Positions 46,283-55,133 of a stretch of 64,000 bases of DNA are shown here, piece after piece (the stretch's first letter is position 1; each line of letters opens with the position of its first letter). Below the pieces are notes generated by a model. The model was not told the DNA's origin and did no database searches. It saw nothing but the letters and a program-made list of their open reading frames with translations. The stretch is from contig NZ_CBXX010000005.1 of NCBI RefSeq assembly GCF_000577615.1, forward strand, positions 248,001-312,000. Reading direction: 5' to 3'. Source of the stretch: Herbaspirillum sp. RV1423. GTDB taxonomy: Bacteria; Pseudomonadota; Gammaproteobacteria; Burkholderiales; Burkholderiaceae_D. Both the position numbers and the translations under genes were made by a program.

Positions 46283-47683
46283 ATGGACAAGCCGCCGCCG
46301 GAAATCGCCGTTGTCAACATGTACGCCGCGCGCGAGGAAATTTATCCGCGCGAGATAAAAGGCCGCTACGCCAGCCTGCGTTGGGTCTGCCTCTGGCTGA
46401 CCCAACTGGTGTTCTACGGTGTGCCGTGGCTGAGCTGGAACGGCCGCCAGGCGGTGCTGTTCGATCTCGGCGCACGCAAGTTCTATATCTTCGGCATCGT
46501 GCTGTGGCCGCAGGACTTCATTTATCTGGCGACGCTGCTGATCATCTGCGCCTATGCGCTGTTCCTGTTCACGGCGGTGGCGGGGCGCGTATGGTGCGGC
46601 TTTTCCTGTCCGCAGACCGTCTATACGGAGATATTCCTCTGGATAGAACGCCGCATCGAAGGCACGCGCAGCGCGCGCATGCGCCTGGACCGCCAGCCGT
46701 GGGGCGTGCAAAAGCTGCTCAAGAAGGGCGCCAAGCATGCCGTCTGGGGCGTACTGGCCTTGTGGACCGGGCTGACCTTCGTCGGTTATTTCACGCCGAT
46801 TCATGATCTGATGGCCTCCGCCGTCGCCATGACGCTGGGACCGTGGGAAGCCTTCTGGATCGTCTTCTACAGCTTCGCCACCTACGGCAATGCCGGCTGG
46901 ATGCGCGAGCAGGTGTGCAAATACATGTGTCCGTATGCGCGCTTCCAGAGCGCGATGATCGACAAGGACACGCTGATCATCACCTATGACCGCCAGCGCG
47001 GCGAACCGCGCGGCGCAAAAGTGAAAGGCGAAGAAAAGGGCGCTCAGAGCACCGGCGACTGCATCGATTGCTCGATGTGCGTGCAGGTGTGTCCGACCGG
47101 CATCGACATCCGCGAGGGCCTGCAATACGAATGCATAGGTTGCGCCGCCTGCATCGACGCCTGCAACGGCGTCATGGAAAAAATCGAAGCGCCGCTGGGC
47201 CTGATCCGCTATTCGACCGAGCATGCCATGACCGGCGGTTTGACACTCAAGGAAATGCAGCGCCGCGTGCTGCGTCCGCGCGTCTTGATCTATACCGCCT
47301 TGCTGGCGCTGATCGTGACGGCGTTCTGCACCGCGCTGGCGCTGCGCACGCCGCTCAAGCTCGACATCATCCGCGATCGCGGCATGATGTCGCGAGAAGT
47401 CGAAGACGGCCTGATCGAAAACGTCTATCGCCTGCAGATCATGAATACCGGCGAAACGCCGCATCGTTTCCAGATCACCGTGTCCGGCATCGACAGCATC
47501 GCGCTGGCGACGCCGGCCGAGGTGGAAATCGGCGGCGCCACGACACAAGCCGTTCCGGTGCGGGTGCGCGTGGCTCATGGCAAGGGTGAACACGGTTCGA
47601 ACAAGATCACCTTCACGCTGACCTCCATTGACGATCCGCAATTGCAGGTGCGCGAAAAAGCCGCCTTCTTCGTACCGAGATAA
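46283..47683 (+). CDS. ccoG: cbb3 oxidase accessory iron-sulfur protein CcoG (FixG/RdxA)
   Basis: A 466-residue membrane protein with about five helices and two ferredoxin-type 4Fe-4S clusters (CIDCSMCVQVCPTG and CIGCAACIDACNG), plus an upstream WCGFSCPQTVY segment. The C-terminal part is a periplasmic immunoglobulin-like domain. CcoG acts as a cupric reductase in cbb3 assembly. It starts 14 bp after ccoP. Confidence 0.92.
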   Translation: MDKPPPEIAVVNMYAAREEIYPREIKGRYASLRWVCLWLTQLVFYGVPWLSWNGRQAVLFDLGARKFYIFGIVLWPQDFIYLATLLIICAYALFLFTAVAGRVWCGFSCPQTVYTEIFLWIERRIEGTRSARMRLDRQPWGVQKLLKKGAKHAVWGVLALWTGLTFVGYFTPIHDLMASAVAMTLGPWEAFWIVFYSFATYGNAGWMREQVCKYMCPYARFQSAMIDKDTLIITYDRQRGEPRGAKVKGEEKGAQSTGDCIDCSMCVQVCPTGIDIREGLQYECIGCAACIDACNGVMEKIEAPLGLIRYSTEHAMTGGLTLKEMQRRVLRPRVLIYTALLALIVTAFCTALALRTPLKLDIIRDRGMMSREVEDGLIENVYRLQIMNTGETPHRFQITVSGIDSIALATPAEVEIGGATTQAVPVRVRVAHGKGEHGSNKITFTLTSIDDPQLQVREKAAFFVPR

Positions 47684-47700
47684 TGTTGAAAGGGAAAATC

Positions 47701-48210
47701 ATGCAAGCGACGCCGACAATCCGCCCCTGGTACACCCATCGCTGGCCTTGGTTGCTGATGCTGGGCCCCGCTCTTGTGATCGTCGCCGGGACATTCACGG
47801 CCTGGCTGGCGGTGACGCGCGAAGATGCGCTGGTGGTCGGCGATTATTACAAGGAAGGCAACGCCATCAACCAGGACTTGCGCCGCGATCGCGTCGCCAC
47901 CAGGCTTGGCGTGTCGATGCGGCTGGGATACGATCCGGTTGCGGGCAAATTGCAAGGCAACGTCCGCAGCAAGGGAGTGCCGCTGGAAGGAAAGCTGCAA
48001 CTGCATCTGGCCCATCCGACACGGCCCGAGAAAGACATCCGGCTGGCGATCGACACCGACAGCCGCGGCGATTTCAGCGTCGCTCTGCCGATGCTGGAAC
48101 TGTCCCGCTGGCAGGTCTTGCTGGAAAACGACAAGCGCGACTGGCGCGTGGCCGGCGTCTGGCACTGGCCGCAGCAACGCACCATCGACCTGGCGGCGGA
48201 TCAGCCGTAA
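47701..48210 (+). CDS. ccoH: FixH/CcoH-type cbb3 assembly protein
   Basis: A 169-residue membrane protein with one N-terminal helix (LLMLGPALVIVAGTFTAWL) after a Trp/Pro-rich start (RPWYTHRWPW) and a periplasmic FixH domain (DYYKEGNAINQDL). FixH is a scaffold in cbb3 assembly. I use the ATG at 47701 because AAAGGG lies between it and the alternative ATG at 47683 that overlaps the ccoG stop; both are in frame. Confidence 0.87.
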   Translation: MQATPTIRPWYTHRWPWLLMLGPALVIVAGTFTAWLAVTREDALVVGDYYKEGNAINQDLRRDRVATRLGVSMRLGYDPVAGKLQGNVRSKGVPLEGKLQLHLAHPTRPEKDIRLAIDTDSRGDFSVALPMLELSRWQVLLENDKRDWRVAGVWHWPQQRTIDLAADQP

Positions 48211-48246
48211 CGGATTGAAGGACAAGCGAAAAACGAGGAGACTGCC

Positions 48247-48516
48247 ATGCAACGCATTGTGCCGAACATCCTGTGGGCGTCGTTTCTGACGGCGATTGCA
48301 GCCGAAGGCTGTCTCTTTGCCTGGTTCGACCCGGATGAATTGCTGAATCTGGTCAACCAGCGCGACCGGCTGGCGGCCTATACCGCGGGGTTCTTTTTTC
48401 TGTGGCTGTTTTGCGCGATTTCGGCGGGGGTGGCTTTCCTGCTGAACCTGCCCGGACGGCAAGAGACTTTGGCTAGGCCAACGGACAGCTCTCGGTCCCG
48501 GCCGCCAACGCCCTGA
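48247..48516 (+). CDS. Small membrane protein at the end of the cco cluster
   Basis: An 89-residue protein with two predicted helices (PNILWASFLTAIAAEGCLFA and FFFLWLFCAISAGVAFLLNL) and a polar Ser/Pro tail. I do not recognise the family, but it is in line with the cco genes, 36 bp after ccoH, and GAGGAG precedes its ATG. Its last 44 bases overlap the 3' end of the convergent fnr gene. A role in cbb3 assembly is only suggested by position. Confidence 0.65.
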   Translation: MQRIVPNILWASFLTAIAAEGCLFAWFDPDELLNLVNQRDRLAAYTAGFFFLWLFCAISAGVAFLLNLPGRQETLARPTDSSRSRPPTP

Positions 48517-49231
48517 GCCGGACCGGATCGAGCAACTGGATTTCGCGTTTGTCGACGCCCAGCCAGCCGAGCTTTCTGAAGCGCGAGACGAGGCGGCTGA
48601 TGCTTTCTATCGTCAGGCCGAGATAATTGCCGATATCTTCGCGCGACATGCGCAACTGGAAGCAGGTGGAAGAATAACCGCGCGCCGCATAGCGCGACGA
48701 CAGGTTGACCAGGAAAGCCGCGAAGCGCTGTTCGGCGCGCATGTTGCCGAGCAGTAGCATGGCGTTTTGCTCGCGCGTGATTTCCTGGCTCATGATGCGA
48801 TGGAAATGGCGCAGCAGCGTCGGGATCACGCCGAACAATTCTTCCAGGCGGTGAAACGGAATCTCGCACACCTCGCTGTCCTCCAGCGCGGCGACATCGC
48901 AGTGATGCTTGTCGGTGCTGATCGCATCCATGCCCATCAACTCGCCGGCCATCTGGAACCCGGTGATCTGCTGCTCGCCGCCCGGATTGAGCTGAAAAGT
49001 CTTGAAATGGCCGAGCCGGATCGCGTACAGGTTCTTGAACGGATCATCCATCCGATACAGGCTGTCGCCGCGCGCGACGCGGCGGCGACGGCCGATGATC
49101 TGGTCGAGACGATTCATGTCGGAGTCGTCCAGTCCCATCGGCAAACAAAGCTGGTGCATGCTGCAATTGACACAGCTTGTCTTCATCGCATGGAAGGAAG
49201 GCGGTCGTTGTATCAAATGAAGTTCGCTCAT
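48473..49231 (-). CDS. fnr: FNR-type oxygen-sensing regulator
   Basis: A 252-residue Crp/Fnr regulator. The N-terminal cluster ligands Cys20, Cys23 and Cys29 are in CVNCSMHQLC and the fourth is probably Cys111 (KHHCDVA). The cNMP-like domain is followed by an HTH whose recognition helix is TIESISRLVSRFR, the E-SxxSR type that reads TTGAT half-sites. With its 4Fe-4S cluster it activates genes when oxygen is low. The four FNR boxes in this window, including one 108 bp upstream of its own start, are likely targets. Confidence 0.93.
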   Translation of the reverse strand: MSELHLIQRPPSFHAMKTSCVNCSMHQLCLPMGLDDSDMNRLDQIIGRRRRVARGDSLYRMDDPFKNLYAIRLGHFKTFQLNPGGEQQITGFQMAGELMGMDAISTDKHHCDVAALEDSEVCEIPFHRLEELFGVIPTLLRHFHRIMSQEITREQNAMLLLGNMRAEQRFAAFLVNLSSRYAARGYSSTCFQLRMSREDIGNYLGLTIESISRLVSRFRKLGWLGVDKREIQLLDPVRLRALAAGTESCPLA

Positions 49232-49338
49232 GGCTGTGGATGGCGGACATGCGAGTGTCCACCTTGATGGTTATTCTAGTCAATATAGCGCAGGCATACC
49301 CACGGCAGGCGCATGATGCTTGGGTTTCTGGCGTCTCT

Positions 49339-49352
49339 TTGATCTGGATCAA
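49339..49352. promoter_or_regulatory. FNR box between fnr and the downstream frameshifted gene
   Basis: TTGAT-CTGG-ATCAA is a perfect FNR site, 108 bp before the leftward fnr start and about 210 bp before the rightward gene at 49565. It probably mediates fnr autoregulation. The rest of the 333-bp gap (49232-49564) shows no gene. Confidence 0.75.
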
Positions 49353-49564
49353 GGGAAGAGTTGTAAATTGGGAGCACGAGCGGCTTGCGGCAATCATCAA
49401 ATACGGAATTGAGGTTTTCTTTTTGGAAACAAACAGTTCATTTCCATGCGTAACCGACGCCTCGTCGGGAACATGTAAAGTTCTCCGAAACGCAGCCGTA
49501 AAGCAGATAGCGGACACCCGCATGCAGCTTGATGCTGCCCACTGCACGCATTTCGGACTTTTAC

Positions 49565-50931
49565 ATGACAAGTTTATCGGTAGCGGCCGCCTCCGCTTTG
49601 ACCGCACCATCGTCGGCGGCACGCTCCGTTTTGCCTGCGGGCGGCGCCTCGGTGCAAAGCGGCGCGTCTTCCTCCGCATCCACCTTCGTTACGCTCGGCC
49701 GGAGCGGCGCGGTTGCCGATGCCACCAATATGCAGACCTATTCTGCATCGGGCGCCGTGTCACGCTGAGCATCCAGACCGCGAACGGCGCCCAGGTCGAC
49801 CTGACTCTCGGCAGTCAGGACAACGGCCTGGCCGTGCAGGTGCAAGTCAGCAAAGGCAAACTGACCGACGCCGAGCGCGATGCGCTGCAAAAACTGGCGG
49901 GTGGATTCCAGGACGCCATCGACGGCCTGGCGGCGGTGCCGCCGCGCCTGAATCTGGGCGGACTGACGCAGTTCGATCCGGCGTTGCTGTCGTCGGTGGA
50001 TTTGCATGCAAGCGTACCGGCCGGCGGTTCGGATAAACAGACGATCGATTTTCATGCCGACAGCAAACAGCGGACGGTCAGTGCCAACGGCCCGTCCGGC
50101 GCAATGAAAGTCAGCGTGGATACGAGCAATTCAGCCATCCTCGGCAGCGCCGCGCAACAGAAGCAGGCGATCGACCGCTATCTGAAACAGTTCGACGCCG
50201 CGCAAAACCGCGGCCACGGCGGCGCCTCGCTCATGGGGATGTTCAAGGACGCCTTCCGGGAAATGAACAGCAACATCGGCACGCAGCAGCAACAGCAGCA
50301 ACAGCGCGCGCAGAATCCCTCGGCGATCTGGCTGAACAAGACCGATCAAAGCATGCTGACCGGTCTGGCGGACTTCTCGGCATCGGTCACGCAAAACGCC
50401 GACTGGTCCAATCCCATGCGCCGTGACGAATCCGACACCTTCTCCTACCAGACCTCGCAAAACAGCAGCGTCAAAGGCAGCGGCCAGTTGAATCGCAGCA
50501 TCACGCAAGACCAGCAATCGCACCTGAGCGCCAGCTATCATGAGTCGCTGCTTGCGGACGTGCCGCTGAAGCTGAGCACCGACCGGCAGTCGCAGAATTA
50601 CTATTATCGCCAGATCAAGGACGACGCCAGCAGCCACGCCTCCATCGCCTACGACAAGGGCGCGCTCGTCAGTGCATCACTGAAGCAGACCGCCAGCCAG
50701 TCCACGCGCGTCCGGAAATATGTGATGGGAAATCTGGAAGAGGACACGACCACGCCGTCGCAGGCCACGCTGTCGCGGGATTTTCTCGACCTGCTGAAGC
50801 CGTTGCAGAAAAAGGAAACGTCCCATGCGCCGGACGACATGAACACGCTGCAGCAGGCGCTATCGACCATCAACAACCTGGTTTACCTGCAAGCCGATCC
50901 GGCGCAATTGCGCAGCGAGGGGTTGACGTAG
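49565..50931 (+). pseudogene. Unknown Ser/Gln-rich protein, interrupted by one frameshift
   Basis: Two frames together give a protein of about 455 residues. The first, from the ATG at 49565, runs MTSLSVAAASAL to NMQTYSASGAV and stops at about 49768. The second continues as VTLSIQTANGAQVDLTLG and runs to 50931. A one-base deletion near 49755-49760 (for example in GCC[G]GTGTC) would explain it. The long second part is polar, with a GTQQQQQQQRAQ run near 50280, many Ser/Thr/Gln and no membrane helix. I do not recognise the family. It may be a decaying gene or a sequencing error. Confidence 0.55.
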
Positions 50932-50990
50932 GCGGCAGTGCCGTCCATGCGGCTGCGCGGTTCCGGCGCGGCCGCGACCTGTTCACAGCC

Positions 50991-52454
50991 TCAGATGCCG
51001 CCCATGCACAGGTATTTGATCACCAGGTAATCGTCGATGCCGTAATGCGATCCTTCGCGGCCCAGGCCTGATTGCTTGACGCCGCCGAAAGGCGCGACTT
51101 CGTTGGAAATCAATCCGGTGTTGATGCCCACCATGCCGCTTTCCAGGCCCTCGGCGATGCGCCAGATGCGGCCGATGTCGCGCGAGTAGAAATAGCTCGC
51201 CAGTCCGAACTCGGTATCGTTGGCCAGGGCCAGCACTTCCTCATCGGTCTTGAAGCGGAACAGCGGCGCCATCGGGCCGAAGGTTTCTTCCCTGGCGACC
51301 ATCATCTGCGGCGTCACGTCGGCGATCACGGTCGGTTCGAAGAAGCTGTGGCCGAGCGCATGGCGCTTGCCGCCGGTGAGCACGCGGCCGCCCTTGGCGC
51401 GGGCGTCGGCGATATGCTGCTCGACTTTCCTGACCGCCTTTTCATCGATCAGCGGACCTTGCGTCACGCCGTTTTCCACACCGTTGCCGACCTTCAGCTT
51501 GCCGACGGCCGTCACCAGTTTTTCGGCGAATGCATCGTACACGCCATCCTGCACGTAGAGGCGATTGGCGCAGACGCAGGTCTGGCCGGCATTGCGGAAT
51601 TTGGAGGCGATGGCGCCTTCGACCGCGGCATCCAGATCGGCGTCGTCGAACACGATGAAGGGCGCATTGCCGCCCAGTTCCAGCGACAGCTTCTTGATGC
51701 TGGCGGCGCATTGTTCCATCAGCAATTTGCCGACCGCGGTGGAGCCGGTGAAGCTCAGCTTGCGCACGATAGGATTGCTGGTCATTTCGCCGCCGATAAG
51801 CTTGGCCGAACCGGTGACGACGCTGAACACGCCGGCAGGCACGCCCGCGCGCTCGGCCAGCACCGCCAGGGCGAGCGCCGAGAACGGCGTCGCCTCGGCC
51901 GGTTTCAACACCATCGGGCATCCCGCGGCAAGCGCCGGCCCGGCCTTGCGCGTGATCATCGCGGCGGGGAAATTCCACGGCGTGATCGCCGCGCAAACGC
52001 CGATCGGTTCCTTGGTGACGACGATGCGGCTGGTCGGCGACGGCGAGGGAATCGTATCGCCGTAGGTGCGCTTGGCTTCTTCGCCGAACCATTCGATGAA
52101 GGACGCGGCATAAGCGATCTCGCCCTTGGCTTCAGCCAGCGGCTTGCCTTGCTCGGCGGTCATGATCAGCGCCAGGTCGTCGGCGTTGGCCAGCATGAGG
52201 TCGTTCCATTTGCGCAGGACGATGCTGCGTTCCTTGGCCGTCTTCTTGCGCCAGCCGGTCCAGGCGGTTTGCGCGGCTTCGATGGCGCGCCGGGTTTCGG
52301 CGGCGCCCATGTCGGGAATGGCGCCGATCTTTTCGCCGGTGGCCGGGTTGGTCACGTCATGCGTGCCGCCGTTGTCGGCGTCGCACCAGATGCCGTCGAT
52401 ATAGGCTTGCTGGCGAAACAGGGTAGGGTCTTTGAGGTGTTCGGATAACAGCAT
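50991..52454 (-). CDS. gabD: Succinate-semialdehyde dehydrogenase (NADP type)
   Basis: A 487-residue aldehyde dehydrogenase. The catalytic Cys is in NAGQTCVCANR and the general base Glu in LELGGNAPFIVF, with PWNFPAAMITRK near the N-terminus of the NAD(P) site. Similarity and the gabT neighbour support SSADH, which oxidises succinate semialdehyde to succinate. I start it at the ATG at 52454 (MLLSEHL), with AAGGA 8 bases upstream; the frame is open further upstream only through the palindromic element. It is the last gene of the leftward gab set. Confidence 0.9.
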   Translation of the reverse strand: MLLSEHLKDPTLFRQQAYIDGIWCDADNGGTHDVTNPATGEKIGAIPDMGAAETRRAIEAAQTAWTGWRKKTAKERSIVLRKWNDLMLANADDLALIMTAEQGKPLAEAKGEIAYAASFIEWFGEEAKRTYGDTIPSPSPTSRIVVTKEPIGVCAAITPWNFPAAMITRKAGPALAAGCPMVLKPAEATPFSALALAVLAERAGVPAGVFSVVTGSAKLIGGEMTSNPIVRKLSFTGSTAVGKLLMEQCAASIKKLSLELGGNAPFIVFDDADLDAAVEGAIASKFRNAGQTCVCANRLYVQDGVYDAFAEKLVTAVGKLKVGNGVENGVTQGPLIDEKAVRKVEQHIADARAKGGRVLTGGKRHALGHSFFEPTVIADVTPQMMVAREETFGPMAPLFRFKTDEEVLALANDTEFGLASYFYSRDIGRIWRIAEGLESGMVGINTGLISNEVAPFGGVKQSGLGREGSHYGIDDYLVIKYLCMGGI

Positions 52455-52485
52455 GAAGTTTTTCCTTAAAATTTGGCTGCGGCTA

Positions 52486-52752
52486 GAACCCGCTTCGCCA
52501 TAAAAAATGAGATGCGTTCTCCTCAGAAAGGGCGCTGGCAAGGCGTGCGACGCGTCGCGTGGCGGGCCACGCGCAAGGAGCGCAACGCAGCCAGCGCCCT
52601 TTCTGAGGAGAACCCGAAGGGAGCGGCCTGTTTGGGCGGATTGCTGCGTTACGAATATGGGACAAGACGGCCAGTCTTGCCCCATATTCGCGCCTTGCAC
52701 TCCATCCCAAACAGGACACGCTCGCACTCATGTTTTATGGCGAAGCGGGTTC
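52486..52752. mobile_element. MITE-like palindromic element, about 267 bp
   Basis: Terminal inverted repeats GAACCCGCTTCGCCATAAAA lie at 52486-52505 and, inverted, at 52733-52752, with similarity extending to about 31 bp. Inside are a 24-bp perfect hairpin (52516-52539 with 52590-52613), with a further CGCGTGG-CGGG-CCACGCG hairpin in its loop (52556-52573), and a second hairpin (52627-52636 with 52706-52715, plus 52652-52668 with 52674-52690). Open frames in both directions are by-products of symmetry. The right end overlaps the last codons of the upstream permease gene. No transposase is present, so it is non-autonomous if mobile. Confidence 0.75.
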
Positions 52753-53576
52753 TTATTGCGGCCACGCAACCATTCCAGCACCAGCAGCAGGCAGGTGGAG
52801 AAAATGATCAGGATGGTCGCCAGCGCGGCGATGGTGGGGCTGATGTTGTCCTTGATGCCGGCGAACATCTGGCGCGGCAAGGTGGCCTGATTGGGGCCGG
52901 CGACGAACAGCGTCAGCACGACCTCGTCGAATGACGTGGTAAAGGCGAACAGCGCGCCCGAAATCAGGCCCGGCGCGATCACCGGCAAGGTAATGCGGAA
53001 GAAGGTGCGCAGCGGACCGGCGCCGAGGCTCAGGCTGGCGCGCACCAGATTGTGGTTGAAGCCTTGCAGCGTCGCCAGCACCGTCGTCACCACAAACGGC
53101 GCGCCCAATGCGGCATGCGCCAGGATCAGTCCGAGATAAGTGTCCGACAAGCCGATCTGCGCAAAAAACAGGTACACGCCGACGCCGACCACCACCACCG
53201 GCACGATCATCGGCGAGATCAGGATCGCCATCAGCACGCCCTTGCCGCGGAAGTCGGCCTTGTTGAGGCCGACGGCGGCCAGCGTGCCGAGCACCGTGGC
53301 GATCACGGTGGCGGCAGGCGCGACGATGAAGCTGTTGCGCGCGGCGCGCATCCAATCGTCCGATTCGAACAGGTTCTGGTACCAGCGCAGCGAAAAGCCC
53401 TTGATCGGATACATGAGGAAGCTGCTGTCGCTGAACGACAGCGGGATCATCACCAGGATAGGCAGGATCAGGAACACCAGGATCAATACGTTCAGGCTGC
53501 GCGAGACGAAGAACCACACGCGCTCCGGCAGCGACATGTAGGGCGGAAAGGACGGCAGGGACGATAGGTTGATCAT
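52728..53576 (-). CDS. ABC transporter permease, PotC/YdcV type
   Basis: A 282-residue inner membrane permease with about six helices and the EAA-type loop ASLSLGAGPLRTFFRITLPV near residue 185. It belongs to the spermidine/putrescine class. The last codons (NPLRHKT) lie in the right terminal repeat of the palindromic element, so the C-terminus seems to have been set by that insertion. With the neighbouring ATPase, permease and binding protein it should import a small amine or amino acid such as GABA or putrescine. Confidence 0.87.
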   Translation of the reverse strand: MINLSSLPSFPPYMSLPERVWFFVSRSLNVLILVFLILPILVMIPLSFSDSSFLMYPIKGFSLRWYQNLFESDDWMRAARNSFIVAPAATVIATVLGTLAAVGLNKADFRGKGVLMAILISPMIVPVVVVGVGVYLFFAQIGLSDTYLGLILAHAALGAPFVVTTVLATLQGFNHNLVRASLSLGAGPLRTFFRITLPVIAPGLISGALFAFTTSFDEVVLTLFVAGPNQATLPRQMFAGIKDNISPTIAALATILIIFSTCLLLVLEWLRGRNKNPLRHKT

Positions 53577-53653
53577 GGCGTTATCCGATATCCGGTGTGA
53601 TGAGTTCCAGGCGATTCAAGTTGCATGATGAGAGCAGGTTCCTGCGGCCGCGC

Positions 53654-54982
53654 CTATGCAATGCCGACATCGATCCTGGCGAAACGGCGATAGACCGCGT
53701 ACAGGATCAGCGTTCCCGTCAGCAGCAGTCCGCCCAGCGCGCACGCCATGCCCCAGTTGATCGTGGTGTTGATGAAATAGGCGATGAAGTAACTCACCAT
53801 CTGCTCGTTCGGACCGCCCAGCAGGGCCGGCGTGATGTAGTAGCCGCCCGCCATGATGAACACCAGCAACACGCCCGCGCCGATGCCCGGATAGGTCTGC
53901 GGCACATACACGCGCCAGAACGCCGCGAACGGATGGCTGCCCAGCGAGATGGCGGCTTTCAGGTAGGTCGGCGGCACCGACTTCATGACGCTGTAGAGCG
54001 GCAGGATCATGAACGGCAACAGGATATGCGTCATCGAGATGTACACGCCGATGCGGTTGAACACCAGCTCCAGCGGCGATTGCGTCAGGCCGACCAGCAT
54101 CAGCGCGGTATTGACCAGGCCTTCCGATTGCAGCAGCACGATCCAGGCCGCCACCCGCACCAGGATCGACGTCCAGAACGGGATCAGCACCAGGATCATC
54201 AGCAGATTGGCGCGTCGTTCCGACATGGTCGACAGCCAGTACGCCAGCGGATAGGCCAGCAGCAGCGTGAAGAACGTCACCACCGCGCTCATCCACAAGG
54301 TACGGCCGAAAATGGAGCGATAGATGGAAGCGTCCGGATCGGCCTGGACGATATCGCCGGCGACGTTCTGTTTCAGGTCCAGCGACGCCAGCAGGTAATA
54401 GGGCGAATAGATCGAACCGTTGCGGGCGATGACCTGCCAACTGTCGAGCTCGGCCCATTGCGGATTGAGCGCGATCATCGCTTCCCTGATCTGCGCGGCT
54501 TGTGACGGTTGCGCAGCTTGCAGCTCCTTGCCGTCCGCGTCATGGAAAGGCAAGGCGCGCGCGGTGCCCATGATCAGCGAACGGGCGCCCGACAGTTCGC
54601 TGTTAATGCGGCGCGCCAGCGGGCCGGCGGTGCTGTCCTGCCGAGCCTTGAGCAGGTCGCCCGCCAGCGCGGCATAGGCCTGATCCGGCGGCGCGCTCTT
54701 GCGGTCCCATTTGGCCAGCGCGGCGACGGTATGGGGCAGGGCGGAGGCGATTTCGGGATTCTCCACCGCGCGCATCAGCAGTACGGCGATGGGCGCGATG
54801 AAGGTCATCAGCAGGAAAATCGCCAGCGGCGCGATCAACGCCAGCGCGCCAAGGCGTTTGCGCGTCTCGGCGGCGCGCAGGTCGCGCCTGAGTTGCTGCG
54901 GCGTCGGCTCGACGTGTCCCGCGTTTTCTGTCTCTGTGGCGATCGGCATCACTGCGCTCGGGCTGGTGGCTAGAGTATTCAT
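53654..54982 (-). CDS. ABC transporter permease, PotB/YdcU type with large periplasmic insert
   Basis: A 442-residue permease, longer than the usual 280-310. After a polar N-terminus and TM1 (LALIAPLAIFLLMTFIAPIAV, about residues 44-64) there is an insert of about 150 residues before TM2 near residue 220. The rest has about five helices and the EAA loop AAISLGSHPFAAFWRVYVPQ. I use the ATG at 54982 (MNTLATSPS); an earlier start at 55090 would add a non-conserved stretch. It pairs with the other permease. Confidence 0.85.
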   Translation of the reverse strand: MNTLATSPSAVMPIATETENAGHVEPTPQQLRRDLRAAETRKRLGALALIAPLAIFLLMTFIAPIAVLLMRAVENPEIASALPHTVAALAKWDRKSAPPDQAYAALAGDLLKARQDSTAGPLARRINSELSGARSLIMGTARALPFHDADGKELQAAQPSQAAQIREAMIALNPQWAELDSWQVIARNGSIYSPYYLLASLDLKQNVAGDIVQADPDASIYRSIFGRTLWMSAVVTFFTLLLAYPLAYWLSTMSERRANLLMILVLIPFWTSILVRVAAWIVLLQSEGLVNTALMLVGLTQSPLELVFNRIGVYISMTHILLPFMILPLYSVMKSVPPTYLKAAISLGSHPFAAFWRVYVPQTYPGIGAGVLLVFIMAGGYYITPALLGGPNEQMVSYFIAYFINTTINWGMACALGGLLLTGTLILYAVYRRFARIDVGIA

Positions 54983-55133
54983 CGTGATTCTGGATTCTGC
55001 ATGCTGCCTGACAACGGATGATCGAACGACGACGGCATCGGACGATCGGGTAACCGGACGCATCGGCAGCAGGAGCAAGCTGAGTTGCAACTGCCGCCCG
55101 TGACGTCCTTGCTAGATGGATTCCTGTCGCGCT

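Noticed and set aside
52483..52727. Short open frames in both directions inside the palindromic element
   Set aside because: They arise from the symmetry of the element (similar peptides on both strands) and have no ribosome site or known domain.
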